In this document: positions 26,462 to 35,196 of the stretch, in pieces
Layout: each line of letters opens with the position of its first letter
Numbering within the stretch: the first letter of the stretch is position 1
From: Chryseobacterium viscerum
Lineage (GTDB): Bacteria; Bacteroidota; Bacteroidia; Flavobacteriales; Weeksellaceae
Direction: 5' to 3'
Assembly: GCF_002899945.2 (NCBI RefSeq)
Contig: NZ_PPEG02000002.1
Coordinates: 600,018 to 660,088 of the forward strand
Length of the DNA: 60,071 nucleotides
Notes under the pieces: model-generated
The model's input: the letters and a program-made list of their open reading frames with translations, nothing else
The model's database searches: none
What the model was told of the DNA's origin: nothing
Made by a program: the position numbers and the translations under genes

Positions 26462-26900
26462 TTCTGAAAAATAAGGTTACTGAAACTACAGAACAGAGGA
26501 CTCCAAAAACTTTCACAGGAATAAAAAAAGGATGAATTTTGGGCTTAGAAATTAAGTAACCAATCATCTGATTCTAAAAGATAGAGGGTTACTGAAACTA
26601 CAGAACAGAGGACTCCAAAAACTTTCACAGGAATAAAAAAAGGATGAATTTTGGGCTTAGAAATTAAGTAACCAATCATCTGATTCTAAAAGATAGAGGG
26701 TTACTGCAACTACAGAATAGAGGGCTCCAAAAACTTTCACAGGAATAAAAAAAGGATGAATTTTGGTCTTAGAATTTAAGTAGCCAATCATTTGATTCTT
26801 AAAAGATAGAGGGTGCTGCAACTACAGAATAGAGAGCTCCAAAAACTTTCGCAGGAATGAAAAAATGATGAATTTTGAACTTTAAAATCATCAATAGCCA
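26462..26900 (+). repeat. leader repeat array R1 (four tandem copies, 112-bp period)
   Basis: Four head-to-tail copies of the leader repeat with period 112 (unit starts near 26475, 26587, 26699 and 26812). The first two are almost identical, the last two are more diverged. Each unit carries the G(A/C)AACTACAGAA core, CCAAAAACTTTC and GGATGAATTTTG. The array fills the 692-base gap before the first cassette gene. Units are long and contiguous, so this is not CRISPR. Confidence 0.85.
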
Positions 26901-26957
26901 TAGGCTGCAAAAGAGCAATTACACTCATGATATAAGTAGTAAGAATAGAAAAGAATT

Positions 26958-27815
26958 ATGGAAGAAAATAACGTAACCAACAGAGACAAACTAAAAACCT
27001 ATTTTGAAACCGGTAAACATCCTACACAAGGTCAATTTTCAGATTTGATAGATTCCTTAAAACATAAAGAAGATGTACTGACCAATAAAGAAATGGTAAT
27101 CCTTGCCAATAGGTTGGCAATTATTGATAATGCATTCGCTTACTATCGTACAAACAATATTGGAAATTTAGAATTCCAGACTGTTGTAATCTCACAGGAT
27201 GAAGAAGATCAGGTGATTACGGTAAGAGAAACCAACAATACTATGGAAAAGCAATTCTTCTTAGGCAGTGCACCTTACACCATTAAATTAAAAGGAATAT
27301 CAGGAGAAACATTAAAAGCAACCGAATATTATCTTTTGAATTGCCAGATAAGTCAAAGTTATACGATTGCCAGATTGTTTGGAAATGGCTTGGATGCAAT
27401 TTCTGATGGGTTTGAATTTGGAGTACTGGAGAGTAAGATATTATCTCTACAAATTTTTAAACAAGATTTTGGGCAAAATGTAAAGATTGTCAATACAAAA
27501 ATTAAATTTGTTAATAAAACTGGAATGCTTATCCAATATAGGGTGGATGGAGGCCTCTGGAGTGATAAATTCAAAGCCGAAGACACTGTCACCAATCATT
27601 ATGATGTACAGGATTATTTATCTTTCTTTTATAAGGCAGACCTTCGGGAAATCAATCAGTCCATACAGTGTGATATCTATGATTCAGACAATGACAGTCT
27701 TTTAGCGACAAGCCACCTGTATGGCGGGCAAATCCAGGATGCTTGGTATGGCGGTCAGATAGCTGGGATCAGAAATATAAGAATCGAATGTAATTATTCT
27801 AAAAATGAAAAATAA
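26958..27815 (+). CDS. cassette protein 1 with shared N-terminal anchor
   Basis: A 285-residue protein. The first 50 or so residues contain the motif RDKLKTYFETGKHPTQGQF followed by SDLIDSLKH. I know this motif from Bacteroidota phage tail and injection-system proteins, where it is N-terminal to variable domains. The rest is beta-rich (for example FEFGVLESKILSLQIFKQDF) and ends GIRNIRIECNY. The next gene encodes a homologue of the same length. The conserved N-terminus could dock the protein on the particle, with the C-terminus recognising a target or acting as cargo; this is inferred. An adjacent repeat array forms its leader. Confidence 0.6.
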   Translation: MEENNVTNRDKLKTYFETGKHPTQGQFSDLIDSLKHKEDVLTNKEMVILANRLAIIDNAFAYYRTNNIGNLEFQTVVISQDEEDQVITVRETNNTMEKQFFLGSAPYTIKLKGISGETLKATEYYLLNCQISQSYTIARLFGNGLDAISDGFEFGVLESKILSLQIFKQDFGQNVKIVNTKIKFVNKTGMLIQYRVDGGLWSDKFKAEDTVTNHYDVQDYLSFFYKADLREINQSIQCDIYDSDNDSLLATSHLYGGQIQDAWYGGQIAGIRNIRIECNYSKNEK

Positions 27816-27866
27816 TCAAACTGAAGATATTTGGGCAAGAATCAACATCTTAAAACTTTACACCAT

Positions 27867-27960
27867 TTCTGAAAAAATAAGGATTATTGCAACTACAGAG
27901 CGGAAAGCTCAAAAAACGGTTACAGCAACAAATAAAAGCAGAATTTCGGCTTTTACATCA
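27867..27960 (+). repeat. leader repeat copy R2 (upstream of cassette 2)
   Basis: A single diverged copy of the leader repeat in the 211-base gap. It has TTTCTGAAAAAATAAGG, GCAACTACAGAG, CAAAAAAC and AGAATTTCGGCTTT. Confidence 0.65.
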
Positions 27961-28026
27961 TAAATAGTAATGGAATCCAAAAAGCAATATGCTCATAACA
28001 AAAGCAGTAAAAAATAGTAAAATAGT

Positions 28027-28884
28027 ATGGAAAAAAATAATTTAACTACAAGAGACAAGCTAAAAACCTATTTTGAAACGGGAAAATATCCTACACAAAA
28101 TCAATTTTCGGATTTAATAGATTCTTTAAAACATAAGGGGGATAACCTGAGCAATAAAGAAGCCGTAATCATTGCCAATAGTTTGGAAAGTATAGATAAC
28201 GCAAACATTTACTATTCTGGAGTAAATATTGGAAATGAGAAATTCGTAGCAGCCATAGGTTCAAAGGATGAGGAAGATCAGATGATCACCATAAGAGAAT
28301 ACCGTGGCGATGAAAAACGATACTTATTTGGCAGCTCACCCTATACCATTAAAGCAAAAGAATTCTCGGTAGAAGGATTGGAAGGAACCGAATACTATTA
28401 TTTGAGTTGTAATATTGGTGAAGCCTTTACGATAACTAAAATGTTCGGAAATAATCTGCCTGCGATCCCTGATGGGTTTGAATTTGGAACAGGGGAGAGT
28501 AGAATATTGTACTTACGGGTATTCAAACAAGATTTTGGACAAAAAGTAAACATTGTAAACACAAACATTAAGTTTGTTAATGCAACACAGGCTGCCATTC
28601 GATATACAGTACAGTCAACTTATTGGGGACATCAGTATACCTTTAAAGATATTATTACCGATCATTATGATGCATGGGATTATTTGGAATTTGCGTATAG
28701 TGCAGATCTTCGTGAGATCAGTCAGTCCATCGAATGTAAGGTCTATGATGCGGATAAGGATGCGCTTTTAATGACGGCTTCCTTACATGCAGGACAAAAT
28801 AATCAAAATATTTTTGGGGGCGATCGCGTAAAGGGAATCAGAAATATAAGAATCGAATGTAATTACGCTGTCATTGGAAAATAA
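28027..28884 (+). CDS. cassette protein 2, homologue of cassette 1
   Basis: A 285-residue homologue of the preceding protein over its full length. It has the same anchor (RDKLKTYFETGKYPTQNQF) and shared central and terminal blocks (EDQMITIRE, SSPYTIK, GFEFGTGESRILYLRVFKQDFGQ, REISQSIEC, GIRNIRIECNY). Differences are spread through the body, as in a diversified duplicate. Its 3' flank (TCAAACTGAAAATATTTG) also matches the flank after cassette 1, so gene and flanks were duplicated together. The role is inferred as for cassette 1. Confidence 0.6.
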   Translation: MEKNNLTTRDKLKTYFETGKYPTQNQFSDLIDSLKHKGDNLSNKEAVIIANSLESIDNANIYYSGVNIGNEKFVAAIGSKDEEDQMITIREYRGDEKRYLFGSSPYTIKAKEFSVEGLEGTEYYYLSCNIGEAFTITKMFGNNLPAIPDGFEFGTGESRILYLRVFKQDFGQKVNIVNTNIKFVNATQAAIRYTVQSTYWGHQYTFKDIITDHYDAWDYLEFAYSADLREISQSIECKVYDADKDALLMTASLHAGQNNQNIFGGDRVKGIRNIRIECNYAVIGK

Positions 28885-29079
28885 TCAAACTGAAAATATT
28901 TGAGGAAGAACCAACATTTTAAAAGCTCATCAATCTTTGTAAAGAAACTTTAGGGAACGTGGAAATCGTTGTGATACAAAGCTAAAAGAGAATTAAATAT
29001 TTTAAAAATTCACCAAAAATGCATTAGAAAAAATATAAGGGTGGAAATTTAAAACCAATTGACCAATCATTTGATGATT

Positions 29080-29165
29080 AGAAAAATAAGAGATACTGCA
29101 ACTACAGGATAGGAAGGGCAAAAAACTTTTATAAGAACAAAAAAGTGATTAATTTTGAACTGTAA
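29080..29165 (+). repeat. leader repeat copy R3
   Basis: A diverged leader repeat (AGAAAAATAAG, ACTGCAACTACAGGATAG, AAAAAACTTTTATAAGAACAAAAAA, TTAATTTTGAAC) inside the 790-base gap between cassettes 2 and 3. No cassette gene follows it directly, as if one had been lost. Confidence 0.6.
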
Positions 29166-29288
29166 ATCATAACACCAATAGCGATTGCTGTTAGGTAACA
29201 AAATACAAAGCGTGTCCTATTAATATAAACTGATGTAGGATCGCAGGACGGGAAGATGTAATCAACTCCTTACCCATTACTAAAATAC

Positions 29289-29470
29289 ACTCTCAATCGA
29301 GTAAGATTTTCAATAATAGAAGCCTTTTGCTCCTGAAATCTTGAAACGTTCTGATGTGAAAGAATCAGGAACTCATCCAGGAAGCAGAATAAAGGCTGAT
29401 CAGATCTATTTTTTCAAGAATAAATAACACATTTCCTGCAAGCGGGAAACAAAAACTTTGTTAGAAATAA
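29289..29470 (+). repeat. diverged single copy of the 332-bp repeat family
   Basis: Resembles the first 180 bases of the tandem repeat at 30419-31334. Shared landmarks are CTCAATCGAGTAAGAT, AGCCTTTTGC, AACTCATCCA or ATCTCATCCA, GAAGCAGAA, and a later GGGAAACAAAAACTTTG-type end. Confidence 0.5.
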
Positions 29471-29517
29471 TGAAGGGTTAATTTTTGAAATAGAGTATGT
29501 AATTATCTGATTATTAT

Positions 29518-29605
29518 AAAAATAAGACTTACTGCAACTACAGGATAGAGAGGCCGAAAAACTTTTATAAGACCAAAAAAAAGAGGAATTTTGCCCTGTA
29601 AATAA
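29518..29605 (+). repeat. leader repeat copy R4 (upstream of cassette 3)
   Basis: A leader repeat closest to R3 (AAAATAAGACTTACTGCAACTACAGGATAG, split by wobble bases, and CAAAAAACTTTTATAAGACCAAAAAAAA-like run), ending about 70 bp before cassette 3. Confidence 0.65.
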
Positions 29606-29674
29606 TAGATAATAATTGAATCCAGAAAGACAGTTACACGAAGAACATAAGCACTAAAGAAAATTAAAATAATC

Positions 29675-30412
29675 ATGGAAGAAAACAATAAATTTACCCA
29701 AAGAGAGGAGTTGAAAACCTATTTTGAAACCGGTAAATATCCAACACAAAGTCAATTTGGCCAATTTATAGATAATTATGTCCATTTAAATGAGTTTAAT
29801 TTCGGACTGGAGGTCAAGGCATCAGGAAATTGGAAAGGGAAAAACTATCATTTCTATGTAGCTGAAAATATCCAGAATTCAGGAAGAGGACATCTAAACA
29901 TTGAAGATGATGGGACAGGAGCACCGAAGATAGATAAATATAAGCATGTTTTAAGTGGTAATGTAAAATATAAATTCTTACATGTAAAATTATCAAACGA
30001 CTTAGATATTGATAAATACCAGCCTCAGATTATCATCAAACGATACAAGCAGAAAAAAAGGCTTCAAAGTGGTCGTTTTAAAGACGCTGGTTATTACAAG
30101 GAACGCCCATTAGATGCAAAATCTTTAGGCAGACAGTCCGAATATCCTGTAACGTCTAATGAAATGGTGATTGATATTAATCCTATTAACTATTTCAGAC
30201 CCAATGCAAGTTTAAAAGAATTTTATCCATCAGGCACTTTCAACAGACCTGGTTCATTTAGATATTCAGTTCATCATAGAAAACCATTTTCTCTTATTCA
30301 AATGCTTTTGGAAATTAATGTGAATGGAAAAAAATACAGATCGGCTCCCGTTAATATAAAAATTATTTTAGGACGAGACGATACTGATGTGATCAATTAT
30401 ATTATTGATTAA
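29675..30412 (+). CDS. cassette protein 3, shared anchor with unrelated body
   Basis: A 245-residue protein with the same N-terminal anchor (REELKTYFETGKYPTQSQF then GQFIDNYVH) as cassettes 1 and 2. Beyond residue 50 I see no similarity to them: a segment FGLEVKASGNWKGKNYHFYV is followed by basic, beta-rich sequence (IIIKRYKQKKRLQSGRF) and GSFRYSVHHRKPF. This swap of the body behind a constant N-terminus suggests a modular cassette set, such as exchangeable fibre tips or cargo with a common docking domain. Its leader carries the shared repeat as well. Confidence 0.6.
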   Translation: MEENNKFTQREELKTYFETGKYPTQSQFGQFIDNYVHLNEFNFGLEVKASGNWKGKNYHFYVAENIQNSGRGHLNIEDDGTGAPKIDKYKHVLSGNVKYKFLHVKLSNDLDIDKYQPQIIIKRYKQKKRLQSGRFKDAGYYKERPLDAKSLGRQSEYPVTSNEMVIDINPINYFRPNASLKEFYPSGTFNRPGSFRYSVHHRKPFSLIQMLLEINVNGKKYRSAPVNIKIILGRDDTDVINYIID

Positions 30413-30418
30413 TACATC

Positions 30419-31334
30419 CCCTCAACCGAGTAAGATCCTCAATAATGGGAAGCCTTTTGCGACTGGAATACTGGAATTTTCTAATGAGCGATCATAAGAA
30501 TCTCATCCATGAAGCAGAACGATAGATTATGAAATCTAGAGTTTTCTTTCAGGCGTAGGATTAATTCTTTAAAAAGTAGGAATTCCAATGAGTGAGAAAC
30601 TTTCCACAAAGAACGGCTACGGCAGTTTGGGTAAGACTCTCTAATGTGAGCTACTTTTCGGTTGAGGTTTATTAAAGCAAATCTCAGAATAGAGTGGAAA
30701 CCTCTTTAATAAAGATGGAGTACACGCTATTTTATCAACATACAAACATATCCTCAATCGAGTAAGATCCTCAATAATGGGAAGCCTTTTGCGACTGGAA
30801 TACTGGAATTTTCTAATGAGCAATCATAAGAATCTCATCCATGAAGCAGAACGATAGATTGTGAAATCTAAAGTTTTCTTTCAGGCGTAGGATTAATTCT
30901 TTAAAAAGTAGGAATTCCAATGAGTGAGAAACTTTCCACAAAGAACGGCTACGGCAGTTTGGGTAAGACTCTCTAATGTGAGCTACTTTTCGGTTGAGGT
31001 TTATTAAAGCAAATCTCAGAATAGAGTGGAAACCTCTTTAATAAAGATGGAGTACACGCTATTTTATCAACATACAAACATATCCTCAATCGAGTAAGAT
31101 CCTCAATAATGGGAAGCCTTTTGCGACTGGAATACTGGAATTTTCTAATGAGCAATCATAAGAATCTCATCCATGAAGCAGAACGATAGATTGTGAAATC
31201 TAAAGTTTTCTTTCAGGCGTAGGATTAATTCTTTAAAAAGTAGGAATTCCAATGAGTGAGAAACTTTCCACAAAGAACGGCTACGGCAGTTTGGGTAAGA
31301 CTCTCTAATGTGAGCTACTTTTCGGTTGAGGTTT
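30419..31334 (+). repeat. 332-bp tandem repeat, about 2.8 copies
   Basis: Copies start at 30419, 30751 and 31083 with an exact 332-bp period. The last is cut off at about 31334. Copies 2 and 3 are nearly identical and copy 1 differs at a few bases. The 60-codon reading frames that appear twice on the - strand are by-products of the repeat. No gene is seen in the 977-base gap. The array lies directly upstream of the ATPase gene. Confidence 0.9.
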
Positions 31335-31389
31335 TCTTTTTAGCAGCCTATTAAAGGTTGCTTTCAAAAATATAAAAGACTAAAAACCA

Positions 31390-32706
31390 ATGGAGCCTAA
31401 ACAAATACAAAAATTATTTACTCATTTAGAACAGGTTATTACATGGCGTATCAATAATTCTTCAGAAGATTTTACTATAGGAGCACCTGAGTTTAAACCT
31501 AATGACCATGAAGGCTTTCAATTAGGCGACTATATTTCAGGGAAAGAGCTTGCCCATCAGGAAGTTGTTATTATCCTAATGGCTTTATTACCACGATTGG
31601 ATCCATCATTGCTGAAACGCATTTATCTGGAGTTTCCCAATACGATGCTGTTTGACTTTTGTTCAACCAATGATAATGGCAGGCTCTTTTATCCTACAGT
31701 TCAGGCGATACAATATATTCTGGGTGGAGATAATATTTCAGAACGATTGAAAGCACTGGATTATTTGAGTCCAGATTCGGTTTTGATAAAAGAAGAACTC
31801 ATTGTTTTTTCAAATTCAGCGCACGAGTATGCCTCAATGAACAGCCAGATAAGTATCCACCACGAAGCTTTTAATACTATAATTTTTGGATCAGAAGTAT
31901 TGCCGAAAATGAGTAATGATTTTCCGGCAGAACAGCTGCACACCGGTAGATCCTGGACAGACCTGATACTTCCTCAAGCCACGTTACATGAACTTCAGAG
32001 TATTGAAGCATGGTACAACAGCAGCCGGATTCTTATGGAAGACTGGGGCATGCAGAAAAAACTTAAGCCGGGCTTCCGGGTATTGTTTTATGGAGAACCG
32101 GGAACCGGAAAAACTCTTGCAGCCAGCCTTTTAGGAAAATATACCAAACGACCTATTTTCAGAGTAGATGTTTCCATGCTGGTCTCAAAATATATCGGAG
32201 AAACAGAAAAGCAATTGTCGAAATTATTTGACAAAGCTGAAAATAAAAACTGGATTTTATTTTTTGATGAAGCAGATGCTATTTTCGGAAAACGAACCTC
32301 TGTAAGAGATGCTCACGACAAATATGCCAATCAGGAAGTTTCTTATTTGCTGCAGCGGATAGAAACATTTTCAGGGCTTATTATTCTGGCATCCAACTTT
32401 AAAAATAATATGGATAAAGCCTTTACGCGACGCTTTCATAGCTGCATACAATTCAATAATCCAAAGCATGAAGAGCGTCTGCGTATCTGGCAGCAGAATT
32501 TACCCAAACAATTACAGCTTGAAGACATCAATCTGGAACACATCGCCAAACGATACGAACTCACCGGGTCTAATATTATGAACGTTATACAAGATGTAAG
32601 TTTAAAAACAATTGCATTAAAAGAATCGGGTTACAAAGTAAGCTTAGACATGTTATTAGAAAGTATCAAAAAAGAATATGTGAAAGAAGATAAAATATTT
32701 ACATAA
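31390..32706 (+). CDS. AAA+ ATPase of the eCIS (Afp15-like)
   Basis: A 438-residue AAA+ ATPase found in practically all eCIS loci; proposed roles are assembly or cargo loading. The N-terminal half (1-190) is specific to this family. Walker A is GEPGTGKT at 235-242, Walker B is ILFFDEADA with Asp293-Glu294, and the sensor-1 region is ILASNFKNN. Arginine fingers lie in FTRRFHS. A small C-terminal AAA lid follows. It begins 56 bp after the 332-bp repeat array and is followed by the spanin-like and lysozyme genes, which appear to share its transcript. Identification is secure; the exact function of Afp15 homologues is debated. Confidence 0.9.
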   Translation: MEPKQIQKLFTHLEQVITWRINNSSEDFTIGAPEFKPNDHEGFQLGDYISGKELAHQEVVIILMALLPRLDPSLLKRIYLEFPNTMLFDFCSTNDNGRLFYPTVQAIQYILGGDNISERLKALDYLSPDSVLIKEELIVFSNSAHEYASMNSQISIHHEAFNTIIFGSEVLPKMSNDFPAEQLHTGRSWTDLILPQATLHELQSIEAWYNSSRILMEDWGMQKKLKPGFRVLFYGEPGTGKTLAASLLGKYTKRPIFRVDVSMLVSKYIGETEKQLSKLFDKAENKNWILFFDEADAIFGKRTSVRDAHDKYANQEVSYLLQRIETFSGLIILASNFKNNMDKAFTRRFHSCIQFNNPKHEERLRIWQQNLPKQLQLEDINLEHIAKRYELTGSNIMNVIQDVSLKTIALKESGYKVSLDMLLESIKKEYVKEDKIFT

Positions 32707-32748
32707 GAACCGGTGATGTAAACTCATTCAATTAAAAAAATAAAACCG

Positions 32749-33318
32749 ATGAAAACAAATATTCTATTATTGCTTCTATTGAGCAGTCTCTTATTGGGCT
32801 GCCGAAGTAAGCAGAAAATGACAACCACTTATAAAGAAGATAGAAAAGAAACGGAAAAAGTGAAAACGGATTCTTTGAGCGTACACCATTCAACATCCAT
32901 TCAAAATGAATATACTGATACTTTAGTACAGGAAAAGAAAAATGAAATATCCGGAGAGCTGTTGATCACAGGAAAATCTGATACATCCAATCCCTTTGTT
33001 TATCATAATGTTATAGGAAGTGATACTGTTCAAAGTATTTCCATCATGGGAAATGCAGAATACACAATCAGTAACCGTTATACAAAGGCTGATCGTGAAA
33101 AATCAGAAGTTAAAAAATCAGTGTTTACAAATAGTATTCAGGATTCAGCTCAGAAAGTAGTTTCAAAAGAAGCCGTCAAAGAAGTAGCTTCGAAAGTCTC
33201 TGAAGAAACAAAAAAAGTAACAGTGAGTGGATTTGAAATTGCAGCCTGGATTTTCATGACCATCTTGGGAATCACTTTAATACTCCTCTTTTTTACCTAT
33301 AAATATTTTAAGAAATGA
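32749..33318 (+). CDS. candidate unimolecular spanin (lipoprotein with C-terminal TM)
   Basis: A 189-residue protein. The N-terminus is a lipoprotein signal peptide with lipobox LLGC (Cys18). The C-terminus has a single transmembrane helix (AAWIFMTILGITLILLFFTY) and a short basic tail. The middle is polar and charged. An outer-membrane lipid anchor plus an inner-membrane anchor in one protein is the defining topology of unimolecular spanins, which fuse the two membranes in the last step of phage lysis (T1 gp11 is the known model). It overlaps the lysozyme gene by 4 bp (ATGA), as spanins and endolysins often do. The call is from topology and context, because spanin sequences are poorly conserved. 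Confidence 0.65.
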   Translation: MKTNILLLLLLSSLLLGCRSKQKMTTTYKEDRKETEKVKTDSLSVHHSTSIQNEYTDTLVQEKKNEISGELLITGKSDTSNPFVYHNVIGSDTVQSISIMGNAEYTISNRYTKADREKSEVKKSVFTNSIQDSAQKVVSKEAVKEVASKVSEETKKVTVSGFEIAAWIFMTILGITLILLFFTYKYFKK

Positions 33319-33755
33319 AAACATCACAAAAAGGAATCAACCTGATTTTATCATTTGAAGGTTTCAGTTCCAAGCCTTACCTCGATTCCGCAAAAATTCC
33401 CACCATAGGATACGGAAATACCTATTATCCGGGTGGAAAGAAAGTAACCATGACAGATCCTGCCATCAGCAAAGAAAAAGGAGCAGAACTGTTTTCCTCT
33501 GTTTTACCAACGTATGAAAAAATAGTGTACAATAAAATCAAAGTAGGTCTTACCCAAAATCAATTTGATGCCCTTGTATCGCACACTTACAATACCGGAG
33601 GCTCAGATGGTTTGTTTTCTTTAGTCAATAAAAAAGCAGGAGAGTCTGAGATCAGAAATTGGTTCACCACGAAATATATTACCGCGGGCGGAAAAACTTT
33701 AAATGGTTTGATCCGAAGAAGAAAAGCGGAAGCAGATATGTTCTTTTCGAAATAA
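33315..33755 (+). CDS. T4-type lysozyme (endolysin, GH24)
   Basis: A 146-residue muramidase that cleaves peptidoglycan. The catalytic triad has the same spacing as T4 lysozyme: Glu15 (SFEGFS), Asp24 (YLDSA) and Thr30 (PTIGYG). Further family marks are QFDALVSHTYNTGG and LIRRRKAEADMF. There is no signal peptide or signal-anchor segment, so it would need a holin to reach the wall. It overlaps the spanin-like gene by 4 bp and is the last gene of the unit, followed by a strong terminator. In an eCIS locus it would release particles that lack a secretion route. Confidence 0.92.
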   Translation: MKTSQKGINLILSFEGFSSKPYLDSAKIPTIGYGNTYYPGGKKVTMTDPAISKEKGAELFSSVLPTYEKIVYNKIKVGLTQNQFDALVSHTYNTGGSDGLFSLVNKKAGESEIRNWFTTKYITAGGKTLNGLIRRRKAEADMFFSK

Positions 33756-33783
33756 ATAATCCCCACTATTACGTGGGGATTAT
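33756..33783. terminator. bidirectional terminator of the lysis unit
   Basis: A perfect 11-bp stem (33756-33766 with 33773-33783, ATAATCCCCAC) just after the lysozyme stop. The acyltransferase gene ends at 33789 on the other strand. Confidence 0.85.
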
Positions 33784-33788
33784 GTTTA

Positions 33789-34946
33789 TTATCTTATCAT
33801 CACATTCTGTGGTTTGACTTTAACTAGTTTATCTCTTAGTTTTGTGGTAGGCACTTCAAAATACTTATACATTAAAATTGAAATCATCATCACTAAGCAT
33901 AAATAGATGCAAAAAGTTATGCCTGTATTGAGCAGCTGAGGAGAATGTAAAAAATCAACCTTACCTATTATCCACTCTTGGACTAGCGAATAATTTATTA
34001 AATACATGCTGTAAGAAGTTAAACTAACATAGGTAATAGGATTTAATATTATTTTTGGCGCTGATCGTATTGAATCTAAAAACGGCAGCAATAACATAGC
34101 ATAAATAGAAATCATCGAAAAGCTTAAAGTTGCACCAAAAAAGGTATTAGGTCCGTAATTCATAATAAAAAATTGGTGTATTACTGCTAATATAATTCCT
34201 GATATAAAAAAGACTTTTTTATATTTTTCAAAAAAGTTTTTGGCGTAAAATTTAATATATGCTGCTAAAACTCCATACATCAAACTGTCAAGCCTTGTTA
34301 TAACCTGTTTCCTATAATATGAATCCCAGATGTTAATATCTGTTACATTAATATTATATAAAAGCCGATATGCTCTAAAAAAGGTAGTGAATAATATTAT
34401 TGATATAATTGTTACTAGGACAGCATTTTTTGAATTGAATTTAAAAAGATTAATTAAAGAAAAAATTATTATTGCAGAAAGCAAATAAAACCACTCCTCC
34501 ACACTTAAACTCCAGGCTTCAGGAAAAAAATTGGGGTGAACTGTTTTAAAATTCTGTAGAAAGAGAAAATATTTTATAATACTGGAATCAAAAACAAAAT
34601 TTTCGTTAAATACTTTATTTAATGCCAATAAAAGGAAAAGCACTAAGAAGTAAGCCGGAAGAGTTCTAAACCACCTCCTTTTCCAAAAGTCCAATAACTT
34701 GTTGAAAGTAAATGCTCCTTTTTCTAATATTTTAATCAGAATTCCTCCAATTAAAAAACCACTTAGAACAAAAAAAATAGTTACCCCATCAAAAATAAAA
34801 TATGTCAAAATTCTTGCAACGTCTTTTGGTAAGTAAATTAATGCATGACTTAAAACAACAAATGTGATAGCAAAAAATCGTAAAACATCTAATCCAAAAA
34901 CTCTATTTTTATCTAAGTGAATTTTAAAAGCGGTTATTAATTTCAT
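33789..34946 (-). CDS. acyltransferase 3 family membrane protein
   Basis: A 385-residue multi-pass membrane enzyme of the acyltransferase-3 (OafA/NodX) family, which transfers acetyl or other acyl groups to surface sugars. The N-terminus has the family motif GLDVLRFFAITFVVLSH with its conserved His, then SGFLIGGI and FWKRRWFRTLPAYF. About ten hydrophobic helices follow, and the C-terminus ends in a basic cytosolic tail. The substrate cannot be told from the sequence. It is a single gene with its own terminator and no operon partners; it is AT-rich. A link to the eCIS is not evident. Confidence 0.85.
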   Translation of the reverse strand: MKLITAFKIHLDKNRVFGLDVLRFFAITFVVLSHALIYLPKDVARILTYFIFDGVTIFFVLSGFLIGGILIKILEKGAFTFNKLLDFWKRRWFRTLPAYFLVLFLLLALNKVFNENFVFDSSIIKYFLFLQNFKTVHPNFFPEAWSLSVEEWFYLLSAIIIFSLINLFKFNSKNAVLVTIISIILFTTFFRAYRLLYNINVTDINIWDSYYRKQVITRLDSLMYGVLAAYIKFYAKNFFEKYKKVFFISGIILAVIHQFFIMNYGPNTFFGATLSFSMISIYAMLLLPFLDSIRSAPKIILNPITYVSLTSYSMYLINYSLVQEWIIGKVDFLHSPQLLNTGITFCIYLCLVMMISILMYKYFEVPTTKLRDKLVKVKPQNVMIR

Positions 34947-35048
34947 TTTATAGAAAATATTTTCAATATTGTATTTTCACAAATATATAAAGATTAAAAT
35001 AAATCATAATTTGGGGAATCTGTAATGTAAAATAAATCAATTCTTACA

Positions 35049-35084
35049 ATAAACAATCCCCACTGTTAGGTGGGGATTGTTTAT
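35049..35084. terminator. 15-bp perfect terminator hairpin
   Basis: Arms at 35049-35063 and 35070-35084 with core AATCCCCAC/GTGGGGATT, similar to the hairpin at 33756. It lies 112 bp downstream of the small - strand ORF at 35197-35361. Confidence 0.75.
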
Positions 35085-35196
35085 TTTGGAAATATAGAAA
35101 TCATTATTTATTTATCTGAAGCGTCTTCAAATAAAGATTTCTATCAGGCAAGTTATCACCTAACTTTATATTCCATACATTTACTTTAATATCCTC

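Noticed and set aside
26462..26900. CRISPR array
   Set aside because: The units are 112 bp and contiguous with no unique spacers, and no cas genes are nearby.
30641..31155. Two identical 60-codon frames on the - strand
   Set aside because: They are copies of each other only because they lie in the 332-bp tandem repeat; no start signal and no recognisable protein.
33756..35084. Acyltransferase gene as an insertion flanked by duplicated terminators
   Set aside because: The hairpins share only the CCCCAC/GTGGGG core and each has a natural role (end of the lysis unit plus acyltransferase; end of the small - strand ORF), so duplication need not be invoked.
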